Source: Carposina sasakii (Eukaryota > Arthropoda > Insecta > Lepidoptera > Carposinidae). From it: DNA of 64,000 nt. The stretch's first letter is position 1. Each line of letters opens with the position of its first letter. The notes below the pieces were generated by a model, which had not been told where the DNA came from, made no database searches, and was given only the letters and a program-made list of their open reading frames with translations. The stretch lies in assembly GCA_014607495.2 (NCBI GenBank), contig CP053153.1, forward strand, positions 4,278,001-4,342,000. Reading direction: 5' to 3'. Shown piece after piece: positions 35,501 to 45,800 of the stretch. The position numbers and the translations under genes were made by a program.

Positions 35501-36059
35501 ATTACAATTCAAATTTTGATAAATCTAAAAAGTAAATAAAGTAAAAAGTACAAAAAACAGCTCATTACCAAATGGGTTGCAGATTTTACTGGAACTGGAT
35601 GGGAAGGTTGATGACCCAAATGCACCAAGTCTTGGCTTAGCCAATACAATCCTTGACTGACTGGAGCCATTGCTAACTTCTGGAATTGGTTTTTAAATAT
35701 GATTATATACCTTAGCTTAAAAAGTCGTAATCACCGTGGAATACACAAAATAAGAGAAGCATATTATAATTATAATGTGACATACTGCCAGTAGAACAAA
35801 GTGGTTTACTTAACACCATCAAGTATCAAATAATTCAATCGCAGGACAAGCATATTTCGATGGAAGGTTTAAAAAAAAATTGGTGACTATGAAGATGCAG
35901 CGTGCACGGCGACCAACGTTTACTTGGAAACATTTTGAATGTTCTTTTATCTTGAAATCATCACTGGGTTTCTAACGACGCCAACTATAAAGTCTTAGAG
36001 TCAAATTAAAGAAGTTAAGTTACAAAAAATATTAAAATACCTTGCTTCGCATCTGCCAT
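29240..36059 (-). CDS. RanBP3: Ran-binding protein 3 (RanBP3), six exons
   Basis: A nuclear RanGTP-binding cofactor of the exportin CRM1/XPO1 (family knowledge). Minus-strand exons: 36059-36041, 35679-35569, 35493-35099, 33152-33006, 30724-30417 and 29569-29240. The N-terminal part has SRIVLAKPRLGAFGS, SGSVLRPPQLKAGTNPF and the family motif GFVFGQNLSERV. The Ran-binding domain follows: GEEDEVNVLQ, then ISARLFAWEAGSWRERGRGV, LRLNEPAG, RLVARVAGSLRVVLNTKLWA, KSLRITAADAQQQIKLYLIM, then GAPSDINQLERALSSRVALC. The C-terminus is acidic with two basic clusters (SLKRKEP, SPKRQCP). The phases join except inside exon 5, where a G/C run at 30581-30639 breaks the frame; removing those 59 nt gives a continuous 416-residue protein. 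A 1-nt consensus error is the likelier cause. Introns 3 and 4 carry many repeats. Confidence 0.88.
29844..30231. mobile_element. MITE family D, copy 3
   Basis: Starts ACACAGGATGTTTTTTTGTG and ends CAAAAATCATCCTGTATA. Near-identical inverse of 10671-11064 over its whole length. It lies in RanBP3 intron 5, 186 bases from exon 5. Confidence 0.85.
30417..30724 (-). CDS. RanBP3: RanBP3 exon 5 (core of Ran-binding domain), frame problem
   Basis: 308 nt between a GTGCAG acceptor and an ATG|GTTAGT donor. 5' part: ISARLFAWEAGSWRERGRGV and LRLNEPAG. 3' part in another frame: RLVARVAGSLRVVLNTKLWA and onward. Between them is an almost pure G/C tract. Phase on entry and exit is satisfied only if the length changes by 1 (gain), by 2 (loss), or by 59 nt (30581-30639, which begins GTGTGG and ends GGGAG). 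Confidence 0.8.
30932..31351. mobile_element. Fold-back MITE family G, copy 1
   Basis: The left arm GTTCAAACATTCACTATTGC continues to CCACCGGGCCCTCACC and CTGACCCTCGGATCTGATTA. The right arm is a diverged inverse ending GGGTGTTTTGGGCGGTGAAC. It shares CAAGTGCCTGTTGTCGCAAA with copy 2 at 61171-61513. In RanBP3 intron 4. Confidence 0.75.
31552..31690 (+). repeat. RTE 3' tail fragment (family of 14382-17525)
   Basis: Reads the remains of TRGGRTTWARWRASVGCRLL; the nucleotide blocks GGTTGGATGCAGGCTGCTTC and CCTATATCCAACAGTGGACT match the full-length RTE tail inverted. Ends near ATGATGAA. Confidence 0.75.
32560..32965 (+). repeat. LINE-tail repeats
   Basis: Two pieces: 32560-32640 (CAGCCGATTGCAGTCCACTG) and 32720-32965 (GAGGCGATTAAGGGTTTCCG, then GGGGGAGGCCTACGTCCAGC, ACTGCAATAGGCTG). 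Same family as 41980-42245. It ends 40 bases from RanBP3 exon 4, within intron 4. Confidence 0.65.
33006..33152 (-). CDS. RanBP3: RanBP3 exon 4
   Basis: 49 codons: GEGSSQTDGAGGVGLAAAAA to SATGEEDEVNVLQ. The start of the Ran-binding domain aligns with the family's 'TGEE.E.NVLQ'. The middle is Ala/Arg/Pro low complexity from GC-rich DNA. Acceptor TTTCAG, donor CAG|GTCAGA. Confidence 0.85.
33203..33345. mobile_element. Short fold-back element next to RanBP3 exon 4
   Basis: GCAGTAGCAGAGCCGAAGCA and GATAGAGAAAATTG at the left are mirrored at the right; the interior is GC-rich with CGCGCACGCGCAC. It lies 50 bases upstream of exon 4 in transcript sense. A related half-copy is at 55221-55290. Confidence 0.75.
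33716..34021. repeat. 25-bp minisatellite, about 12 copies
   Basis: The unit AAATCTCCACCCACAATAGG plus CACAC is repeated every 25 bp with only single-base variants (for example CCATCC, ATAGAC, CCAAAAT). Because 25 is not a multiple of 3 and the minus strand lacks stops, all three minus frames stay open. It lies in RanBP3 intron 3 and is not regarded as coding. Confidence 0.95.
34022..34599. other. RanBP3 intron 3 without a recognised feature
   Basis: AT-rich, no coding signal. The end (AGAAATAAATAAATAAAAAT near 34571) looks like the A-rich tail of a repeat. Confidence 0.4.
34600..34915. repeat. Repeat family F, copy 2, with GCATGCTTGCTT array
   Basis: Same family as 27300-27720: CTAGAGCATTATTCAAAACA to GCTTGCGTGCATGTTACATA. 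In RanBP3 intron 3, about 180 bases from exon 3. Confidence 0.65.
35099..35493 (-). CDS. RanBP3: RanBP3 exon 3
   Basis: 395 nt: GQSGSVLRPPQLKAGTNPFL through an acidic stretch, APKFVPLGASNV, a Ser/Thr-rich linker and GFVFGQNLSERVV, to SAVKENSQ. The FVFGQNL motif is typical of the family and FG-like. Acceptor TTTCAG, donor CAG|GTAATA. Confidence 0.9.
35569..35679 (-). CDS. RanBP3: RanBP3 exon 2
   Basis: 111 nt: EVSNGSSQSRIVLAKPRLGA then FGSSTFPSSSSKICNPF. Acceptor ATTCCAG, donor TTTG|GTAATG, phase 1 on both sides. Confidence 0.85.
36041..36059 (-). CDS. RanBP3: RanBP3 exon 1 (start codon)
   Basis: 19 nt: ATGGCAGATGCGAAGCAAG then donor GTATTT, giving MADAKQ and one base. The phase fits exon 2. 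Chosen because MAD- starts are usual for the family and the phase agrees. Confidence 0.75.
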
Positions 36060-37341
36060 TGTGAACCGACCATAAACAATTTTGTTTTATTTAAGTGTCG
36101 GAAAAATGAAGTGGTACCTACCCAATTTTTAGTTTATGATTTAAACAGCCAGTCTGCTGCTGTGTGAAGATGAAAATGTAGATCTCCTAGACGTAGACTG
36201 CTTATAACATTATTTGGACACAATTTTACTTTACTTAAACTTTAAAAAATAAACTTCTATAAAATCTTATAAATATTAAAAACTTTTTATTTCAAATGTT
36301 TGGATAAGCTGCAGCGCTTATATGTCTGTATGAACCGAAGTTTCCTTAACTACATTAAATTAAGTATACCATAGAGTTATAGTGCTACCACCTTAAGAAT
36401 TAATCCCTATAATGAAGGAACTTTGTGCTTACAAATTTGTAAAAACTAAAAACAGTTTTGTTTTAAAAATTTTGATTATCTAGTACGAACTAAGAAAGAA
36501 TCCTTCTTAATTCGGTACAACTTTAAGCCGAAAAGTTATTTACATATAAAAATTTTCTTTAATTAGGGCTAAATAATAGGGACTATAACAAACTTCAATA
36601 AAAAGACATTTGTTTGGTTATTCGTCAAACAAATTTCACGTCAGTGGAGTTTCTACGTAATGTGAATGTCAATAGTCTTAGGAACGGATACAAATAATGA
36701 CATTGTTACAATGTAGCTGATGTAACAGATGTTATCACAGTGGTCGGAGTAGGTATATTGATTTTACATACTTGCGTCATGATATCATAACAGGAGTTTC
36801 CAAAAACTAGCAGCATAGCGTTGAGAGTATTGATACATTTTTAACTAGTTTCATGTAATAATTTTGAAGTTTCGGTATTTTTATTTTATTTTTATCATAA
36901 TATAATTCGGAAACTCGGAGGCGTATCCATATTAACATATACATTTGATGTCAATGACCTTAATTCAATATACCTACTCCGACCACTGGTTATCACCGAC
37001 TGACGACCCATTCACACGCACATAATTTATTTTTCTACTATTTGGAGAGAGAAGCGAACCTGATTTCCGGTAACGAGTCGGTATTTTTATAAATACAGTG
37101 CAAAACTTATTTCTAAATTGAAGTCCCACAAAACTTTTAAAATAGTTTGTGGTTACATAGCCGTAACCGCTGATGGTAGAAACGTGAAATTTAGACCGAG
37201 GCTTCCTTTTGTGACGTAAATATAGGACATCAAGGTGGAATTTTGTAAAATTTAAATCATACCTTAACGTTTAAATAGGCTAGTGGGTAAAATAGGAGCT
37301 AAAAGTTTGTACTTAAATTCATAAATAAAATTGATTCAATA
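36060..37341. other. RanBP3 upstream region
   Basis: No coding signal. The RanBP3 promoter should lie in the first few hundred bases. A TATACAT/TTCAT-rich AT stretch gives no clear element. Confidence 0.4.
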
Positions 37342-37490
37342 GGGTCGATTCCGGCCGTCACACTTAAACCTAAACCTAATCTTAGTCAGCTCTATCTCTC
37401 TCCGTCCTTAACATAAATGGCCGAAAGAGAAAAGGACAGGTACCTAAGACTAATTTTACGTTTAGGTTTAAGTGTGACTGCCGGAATCGA
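37342..37490. mobile_element. Small hairpin MITE
   Basis: GGGTCGATTCCGGCCGTCAC with ACTTAAACCTAAACCTAA is mirrored by TTAGGTTTAAGTGTGACTGC with CGGAATCGACC. A decayed relative lies at 38560-38670. Confidence 0.7.
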
Positions 37491-37699
37491 CCATAATACC
37501 TGTTTTAGCGTTTTCTGGGTTTTATTGATAGTAAAAGCGGTAAAAAAGTAAGCAAAAAGCTAGTACTTACATACATAAATATAAATGACATATGTACGTC
37601 AAAAAGTGGAATACTACATTTGTTCTGGCAACCCTGTTTGTCCGTCAACTGTCAAATCATTCCTGTCAAAATTAATTGACAGTTCTTTTGTTGCTACTT

Positions 37700-37914
37700 G
37701 CTCCGTGATCTTTGCTTGCTCTTTTTCTTCCGTTTGATAAGAAGTATTTTTTGTTAACTTTTACCAATGTGTTTGTGTGTTAAATTTCTATGAAATCTGC
37801 AAAGGGTTGGTTTTCTAACATAAGTTCTTGCACTACACCTAAACTTTTATATTCTATTCCTAAGTTCATAGGGGCCAAACATTTCTCTTCATTTGATTAG
37901 ACTAATTTTCGTTT
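37700..37914 (+). promoter_or_regulatory. Candidate 5' UTR exon with strong donor (possibly Keap1)
   Basis: A repeat-free stretch ending in CGTTT|GTAAGTATG at 37914, a near-consensus donor. Upstream lies TGTCAAATCATTCCTGTCAA, of the sort seen near insect promoters. Keap1 needs an upstream leader exon, because an acceptor (TTCTTGTCACTAG) sits 8 bases before its ATG. Linking the two is inference. Confidence 0.25.
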
Positions 37915-40387
37915 GTAAGTATGTTTGTACAGTTCAGTTGTATTAAATTTTTAAAAAACCCCCAGGGCTCGTTTTCTGACACCCTAAGCTCGACTTTTTA
38001 TTTAAGTAGTAATTTTATCAACATTATACTAAAATCTAAAATTTCTGTTAAGAATTTTATTCTGACATGCTTTACACAGATAGTCAGCATGTTAGTACCT
38101 AGTGAATACGACGTCATTCATAAGTTATCGTCCAGTAACCTGTATTACATAAATACTAGCGGTGTTATTACAAAAGAGGGCCTAAAGTTAGACTTGATTT
38201 AAATATGACACTTGAAAGCAAAACATATGGCATATCTGCCAAATTTAGCTTAAAAAATGTTTAAATTCTTTTGTAATAACACGGTAAAAGTTGCTGTGAT
38301 TATTTACTTAAATAGTACTTAGTCTGCTCTATTTCAATTATTTATTTATTTTCCTAATTTATATGTATTTATTTGTTATTAACTTAAACAACAAGCTTGA
38401 AAAAGATATATTGTAAGTTATCCATGTTATGTGTCAACATAATCAGACAACTGTGCGGCAATAATGACAAGCTCTAGTTCAACACCAATTTAAGACCTAG
38501 TGGCTGTGTTATTATTTTTTTATACAATTCATATTTTGATATTAAACTTATAAGACTTAAACTTAGGCAGGTATGTCCCTCTCCATTCTTAACACAAACG
38601 GCTGAGACAGAAAGGAAAAGGTAGGACAAATTTTACATTTAAGTTAAGGTGTGACTGTCTGAAGTGACCATATTGTGACCCTTGTTGCCCTAAAGAACTT
38701 TTTTTTTTGTTTTCTGCAGTATCTGTTGCCTAAACATAAGTATAGGGAATTCCTGTCTCTTGTGAGTTTATCTCAATTACTTAAGACCAAAGAATTGGGT
38801 AATACTAATTTCATATATCTTGAACTACAGTAGATAAGGCAGTTTATTAACCTTACAGCCTTTTTACTTGACCTTTAATGGTAATTCTGGCTGTATGTGA
38901 ACTCAACCTAAAGAAGCTGTGGACAAAGGTGCTAGTTACTGTCATTTAAATACTATTCCATCTAAAAATGAGTTTAGGTATTAGTATTGTGATTGTCTCA
39001 AAATTAAAATGAGTTATTTAGCAGATATCAATCAAATTTGTTTAAACAACAGAATTAGTCTATTCAAAAGTGTTCTTAGATATGATATTGAATGTCACAG
39101 GGCAGCAAATTAAAATATGTGAATTTGTAAATGTTGATTAATTTGCTCAGCTCCTAAGACATTCATGAAAATTTTACCTAAGATTTCTTTCTGCTGAAAT
39201 AACTTTCATTTCATGTTAGCACTGACTATATATACTCCATTTACAAATGTTAAGTGGTATAACATATGTAATTTGAGATGGCCAGTTTTATCCACCTTAT
39301 CATGAAATGGCCATTACATAGGTATATATAGATATTTATTACCTACATATAGATATTTATTACCTACATGTCACAGAGTTTATTTTCCACAGGGTGTAAA
39401 AATATGAGCCATGTTCAAGTGATAACTAAAGCTATTCACTTGAAGAAGGAAAGATTATAAGTCTCTACTTAGGGCCGAATTTTCCAAGAAGAATAAAGTT
39501 GATACTGCTTTTCTCTAAAACTTGATCATAATAAAGACAGCTTCAACTTTATTTTTTAGATAGACTATCTGACATGAAAGTAAGTCTGCCTGGTACATAG
39601 ATAGACATTGAGTTGACCTTGGCGCAAGCATGTAGGTAAAATAGGGGTGGAAAGTTTGTATCGAAGTTCGTCGTGGGCAATAGCTAAGTAGTTAATATTT
39701 AATAATTTCTCGAAAGATAATAATGTAGTCAAATCCAGTTTACAGCATACGTTAACAAAGTTAACCAATCAGGATTCAAGGTATTTGTAGATAGTTACAT
39801 CTTGCTGCGTATGATTTGCCAAATCATTGTCTTGACTTTTATACGCTGAGTACATCACGTATCTAAAAACTATAGCTGAGTCATACTCGCTCTGTTGACG
39901 CGCGCAATCGGAGGTCTGAGGCAGTCTTCGACGGTTTTTGACGGTGTGTGTATCAATCGAGTGGTTCGTGCACATGTTCCTATACCGCACCTTTGCGATG
40001 TTCCTATAGACCTAACTTGTTCTATGAGAAGCCTTCGGGCTAGTCTCAAGTATTACTTGATCTCGTGCATCAGTGAGTGCGTCCTTAAAAAGTTTAGTTT
40101 TAAGTAAATTTTTGTGGAGTGTTCGAAATTTTATTGGGGTTTCTGACTGCACAACAATGCTGACTGAAAATGCTTTCAATCGACACGGCCATATGGTACG
40201 TAAGAAAATTGTGTACTTACTATTTCCCTTAAAGAAGCGTCGCCTGTCTGGACTGGATATCTTCCCGGGATATATTTCCTCTTATCCTCCAATCCATGTA
40301 AACGTCTGAATCCCGGCGTTTAATATTATTAAGAAAATGAAAAAAAAATCACCCGGGTGAGATATCTAAGTACTTGCTTAAAGTTAA
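37915..40387. other. Intergenic or leader-intron DNA
   Basis: Contains the decayed MITE at 38560-38670 and no recognisable gene. The frames at 37921-38202 and 39895-40107 have no family resemblance. A duplicated block, TAGATATTTATTACCTACAT, occurs near 39325-39370. Confidence 0.4.
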
Positions 40388-40615
40388 AGTTTCTTCTATG
40401 CTGCTCTGGAGTGAAAAAAAAGTATAATACTGCTTCTCTTCCCGGGCATACTGTACAAGTCAGTAGAGGGACAAGAGGGTCTTGGTGTTTTGTAGGCGAT
40501 GGGCTGACCACCTGTCACTACTAACCGTACTTGTACATCTCAACTATACCCTCAAAATTCAGGTCAGAAATGGCACCATGTGGCTCTATCGGCCCTTGGT
40601 GCTCTGCCTATTCTT
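40388..40615 (+). repeat. SINE-like repeat family B, copy 2
   Basis: Matches 25375-25650 and the inverse of 62822-63105 across TTCTATGCTGCTCTGGAGTG, GGACAAGAGGGTCTTGGTGT and CATGTGGCTCTATCGGCCCT. Confidence 0.75.
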
Positions 40616-40699
40616 GGGATCTTTGTCGAGATTCTACAGCTCTGGCTACCCCATTTTTGGGGACACAGCCGTATGTTAAAATTATGTAAATTTGTTCAA

Positions 40700-41385
40700 G
40701 AGTTTCTGTACGTGAAAACCGAAAGGTAACATATGGACATTCAATGTCGGTACAGCGGTTTTCGTCAAAAGTTGGAACTCCCGTTGGTCCCCTTCCCGTG
40801 GGAATTTCGGGAAATCCGTTCTTAGAGCTTCCTTGTAGCCCTAATCCGATTTCAGCTTCGTATAAATAGCGGTTTTCGTAAAAATTTGAAATTCCCGAAA
40901 CTCCCCTTCCCATGGGAATTTCGGGAAATCCCTTCTTAGTGCTCCCACGCAGTTCCTCATGAACATACAGGTCCAATTTGAAATTCATATGTATCGCAGT
41001 TGTCGTAAAAAAAATGAATCCCCGTTTGTCCCCTTCCTGTAGGAATATCGGAAAATACGTTTGAATTTCCGTTTGTCTCCTTCCCGTGGGAATTTCGGGA
41101 AATCCGTTTTTAGTCCTTCCTCGTTGTGCCCAATGAACATAAATGCCCGATTTCAGCTTCATATGTATAGCGGTTTTCGTAAAAAATATTAAATTCCCGT
41201 TGGTCGCCTTCCCGTGGGAATATCGGGAAATTCTTATAGCCTTTGTTCATCCAGATCCAATAAAGATTCTAACGGTGAAAGAATTTTTAAAATCGGTTCA
41301 GTAGATCCCGAGATTACTCCTTACAATTTAACAAATATACAAACACACAAACTTTACCTCTTTATAATATTAGTATAGATTTAAG
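40700..41385. repeat. Repeat with internal ~110-bp tandem units
   Basis: About five imperfect units each carry AGCGGTTTTCGTAAAA, TCCCCTTCCCGTGGGAATTT and CGGGAAATCCGTTCTTAG, near 40752, 40868, 40995, 41060 and 41165. The tail is AAAATCGGTTCAGTAGATCC with TATAATATTAGTATAGAT, typical of lepidopteran repeat 3' ends. The minus-strand frame 41162-40608 is a by-product of the array. Confidence 0.75.
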
Positions 41386-41402
41386 TTATCTCATATCATA
41401 TC

Positions 41403-41560
41403 ACAGTCGTCATCGTCGTCGTCGTCAACCTATTGCAGTCCACTGCTGGACGTAGGCCTCCCCCAGTGTACGCCACATGGCTCGATCTCCCGTTTTTGCC
41501 ATCCAGTCACTGCCAGCCGTCCTCTTTAAATCATCGGTCCATCTGCCAGTGTCCAGTGCC
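41403..41560 (-). repeat. RTE 3' tail fragment
   Basis: CGTCGTCGTCGTC then AACCTATTGCAGTCCACTGC, GGACGTAGGCCTCCCCCAGT and CACATGGCTCGATCTCCCGT. Same subfamily as 19703-20615, truncated after about 150 bp. Confidence 0.8.
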
Positions 41561-41979
41561 ATGTCCATATCACAGCGCCATTAATGAATCAATGATACTC
41601 ATCTCAAAGATAGCTAACTTTTTTGAATCTTTTCTAATGAATATAATGTAGTTAGTCTAATAGTCTCTGAATGTGGGACCTAAAAGGCCTATTCTTGATT
41701 TAAATTCCGACGGATTGAAATTGGACTTCGAGGGCTTCTAAAATATGTTTGTTTATCCATTTATATCGGTCGGAATTCAAGGGTAAGACCGCGCTGAACA
41801 TGACATTGAACTTATCATTATAATCAAGTTTGAAGTCGGGTAAACCCAGTTACAAAATTTATTTGTACCAAAATAGGTATTTGGTACGATTCTAAACTGG
41901 GTGATCGAAATTTCACCACAATATCTATTACTCTATCTTATCATTAAGTATACTTTTTACTTTCTTACCTACTTCATCA

Positions 41980-42245
41980 TCATCATCATCATCAGCCTAT
42001 TGTAGTCCACTGCTGGACGTAGGCCTCCCCCAGGGCACGCCACAAGACTGCCATGGGGGTATTTGCCCATAGTCACCACGCTGGGCACGCGGGTTGGTGA
42101 CCGCAGTTTGTATTTTGGACTATGTTGTCAACACGGGAGGCGCTGCTGCCCACCTCCCGGAAACCCTTAATCGCCTCGTACGATACCCACGGGCAGACAT
42201 GGGGTGCTACGAATTCTACTCTGCCGGCACCACGCGGCTGCCTAC
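41980..42245 (-). repeat. LINE-tail/SINE-like repeat with CAT repeat
   Basis: A CAT microsatellite, then CAGCCTATTGTAGTCCACTG, CACGCCACAAGACTGCCATG, CCTCCCGGAAACCCTTAATC and GCCGGCACCACGCGG. Full-length relative of the pieces at 22020-22215 and 32720-32965. Confidence 0.75.
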
Positions 42246-42292
42246 CTACTTATAATTTATTTATTATTATTGCGAGGAAAATATTATATTAC

Positions 42293-42622
42293 CTATATAT
42301 TACACATAATAAAAAGGTAAAGGATCGATGTTTGTGCACGCTAATCTCAGAAACGACTGGACCGATTACGATGCAATTTTCAGGAATATATTTTCACAGG
42401 TCCCACTTAACATATAACATACTTTTTATCCCGAATAATTTCGACATTTTGTTTTTTCTGCAGTCCACGCGGACGGATCGCGGGTCGCGGATCCAGGGTG
42501 TCGGCTAACTCCATAACAAATTGTATTAAAATCATTCCAGCCGTTTTTAGGTGAAAGAGTAACAAACATCCATCCTTCATTCCATACTTACAAACTTTCG
42601 CGTTTATAATATTAGTAGGATG
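42293..42622. repeat. Interspersed repeat family A, copy 2
   Basis: CTAATCTCAGAAACGACTGG, CAGGTCCCACTTAACATATA and TTCTGCAGTCCACGCGGACG, then a tail ending CGCGTTTATAATATTAGTAG. It ends 116 bases before the Keap1 start codon. Confidence 0.75.
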
Positions 42623-42738
42623 ATACTTGCAGACAATAGAAATATAACCTAGGTTTCTACCATTCAATACAGTGTGTAATGTAACTAATGACCTTCCGTC
42701 TCACTATAGCCACCATTTTCTTGTCACTAGCTATCAAG

Positions 42739-42894
42739 ATGGACACTGACGAAGACGCGTCCCGAAGAAACATGCTGGATGATATGCCACCCATCACCTG
42801 CGACTCAACCCTGGACGAAAGCGTCAACACCGGCACCAACGAGGTCGGCGACATGACCTTCTGTATGGGCAACTACATCGCTGACTTCATGAAG
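42739..42894 (+). CDS. Keap1: Keap1 coding exon 1
   Basis: 52 codons: MDTDEDASRRNMLDDMPPIT to FCMGNYIADFMK, donor AAG|GTATGT. The N-terminus before the BTB domain is acidic; the last residues match the pre-BTB helix of the family. Confidence 0.85.
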
Positions 42895-45800
42895 GTATGT
42901 CTAGCTAGTGAAGTTGCCTGGTTTGACGTTAAGCGAATGAATCGCCCAAACTTTTGTACTTTATGTACGTTACCTACCTACGTTACTTACCTAAGTTACC
43001 TACTTTAGCAATGTGGATTTCGAAAAAAATTACCATAATTAGGTATGTATTTCGCCGACCCCATAGTAATAGGACAAGGCAGGTAGTTGATTTAATTTCT
43101 AGCAAGATTAGAAAAATACATATTCTAGAAATTGGCACTTCTAAATAAGTGTAGATTTCTAGAAGCAGACTTATCTTGCTTGAGGGTCTCTATTCACTCT
43201 CTACGTGACACTTTGATGAATCCCCATCCCAGTGCAAGGCTTAAAAATTTCCTCGGTTTAAATGAACTCGACTTGTAGCTTCGTCCGCGACTCCGCATCA
43301 ACTACAGAATGTAGCAGTGTGATTTTCGGACCACCACGCGGCTAATAAGTAGCCTATATGTTTAGTGGGACCTGTCACAACATATTCCTGAAAACTGCAT
43401 CGAAATCGGTTCACCCGTTTCTGAGATTAGCGTGCACAAACATCAATCCGTTACAATTTTATTATAGGTATATGTATAGTAGTATAGTATATAATAGATA
43501 GATTCAGAACTTTCTAAGATTAAAAATTTAAGAGCATCGTGCAATTTATAAAATACGCTGTATCATTCAATTATTATTATTATTATATTTGTTAACTTAT
43601 CCTGTACCTACTTCCGTTAGATATGACGACTGTTGACCGTATTTGATTTAATCTCAAAAAATGTAATCTAAATAAATAAAAAAAAGTAAATACATCAATA
43701 TTAGATACTCATACTGATATTACCTCTATCTGTAAGTTACGTTTTTATGACTCAATCATGATAAAAACGAGTATACGAAGGGAGCGATATCTGAGGACGT
43801 TATTCCTCTAGTCTAGTTTTTTTTCCGGAAGAATAGCATTTACGTTGATAAACCTCCAGGTGTAATGAATAAGTATATTTTATAAACGTGTAGGCGATTA
43901 GTATTTTATATTTAAGAAAACTTAATGAAACGAGATGAGATAGCAAGAGTGGGAGACTACTATAATAGGTATTTATCAAAAAAAAATCCAATGCAAAATA
44001 CAGGAGAAGGCCCGTGATAAAAATAAGGTCATTCCGTATTTTCCTAATTTTTTACAAGAAGACTTTTAAAATATAGCCCAGCCGTTTGATTGTGCCTGAA
44101 ATGGCAACACACACACATAAAAGCAAAGCAAGGTTACTCTTTCAGTTAGAGATGGGCAACTTCTCGAGAACTTTCCTTTTTGTGGAAACTTTCCGATATC
44201 CTCCCGGTAAGTTTCCGTATCTTCTCATTTTGGTGAGAAGATAAAATGTTCCTATTAAATTTTTTTGTTCATTGGAGTATTTGCATATTATTGGTCTAAG
44301 ATGCAAGAAATGTGCGTTTTTTACTAAGCTCAGTGTACTTGTATCCGTATTTACGATTATTAAACTGGATTATTGGTTAAGTTTTATGTAAGTGAAACAC
44401 ACTCATAACGAAATCGCAGAAACTACGTTATATTTGAAGATGCAGTTTGGCAGGGATGTAGTTTAGAGATAGGGGAGAGATTTCATTGGAATGAAGTTTT
44501 TAAAAGGTGTATGTGTGTCTATGGTTTTCAGTACTTGAAATATCTGGCTAGGTAATTTTGTATGAAGGTATTATTAATTTGTTTTAAACAAATTAATCCA
44601 GTCTTATGAAAACAGTAATTAAAACCTCTGAACTATATAAATGTGCAAAGATAAATAAAACGAGGTATCATATTAAATTACAAACATTTATTTAAAATTT
44701 CAATAAAGAAACAAATCAAATATTAACAAAATTACATTAAACTAACAAAATTCAATCAGAATCACTATCTAAATTATCGCAATCGAAAAACTCCATGTGC
44801 GGCTGTGTACCACTGACAATGAAGCATCTAGCGACGGAATCTCGGTAAGGACTGAGATTTCATCATTTGATGACTCGTTGTCTGAAGAATTTACGGAATA
44901 TTCTTCATCTTCTTCCACTTCTTCTTCAACCGGACATGTGATACTACGGTTTAATAAATTCCAGTTATTATGCAACGTATGCAATTTTGGCGGCTCTTTC
45001 AGCTGTAAGGCGGTTTCTTAATTGATTATGTATCCTCCCATGTGTACTGAAAGAGCGCTCAACAGCAGCTGATGTACAGGGCGCAGTAAGAATACGCAAA
45101 GCGATTTTACTCAGTGAAGTGGAGCTGCAAATGCCTTTCCACCAGGTCGTTGGGCTCATAGATGTCACACTTTTCCATACAAATGCTTTTCCCCACAATC
45201 TTCCATCTTTCGCTCTAAAGCTTGCAAGATTTTCTGCAATGTCTATGTTGAGCTGATTTGCGATTGTGTGAATATATTCCATAGCTACCACCTCTTCTTC
45301 AGAATCCAGTTCAGATCCTTGCGTAGCTGGGTCCAACATGTAGGCAGCTAGATGTATTGGTTTTATACACATTGCCATTCGATGGAATGTTGCCATGAGA
45401 ATGTCATTCTTTTCATCTTCATTCAGCATACTCACCTGCAGCAAAGCGAACTCCAGTTCAGACTTCATATTTCGCAATGTCAGAAAAACAGTGTGCATAT
45501 TTAGCTTGTCTGATTCAAGTTTAAAAATAACCTGCGTTACCGGGTTTTATAATATCAATAATTTGTTTGTTTTATCCCAAAAATCTTCGTTTAGCAAGTT
45601 ATGTTTTGTGTTTGTTGGTAACATTGAAGCCTTTTCATGGACTGCTAAAGTTTGTAGGGCAAGTTTAGTTTTTATTAGGCTTTGCAAGCTAATGCAATAT
45701 GAACCCCAGCGTGTTTTGCATGGCAGTTTCAGGGTCTCTCCAGCCTGTTTTTGCTTTACCGCCGATGCCAGAAACGAAGTTAAAACTTGGCTTTTTTTAT

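Noticed and set aside
40608..41162. 184-residue minus-strand ORF
   Set aside because: Covers a known-type internal tandem repeat (family with CGGGAAATCCGTTC); no family resemblance and no start or splice context.
42688..42738. Upstream ATG giving a hydrophobic, signal-peptide-like Keap1 N-terminus
   Set aside because: An acceptor (TTCTTGTCACTAG) lies between it and the ATG at 42739, and Keap1 is a cytosolic protein; it is most likely intron sequence.
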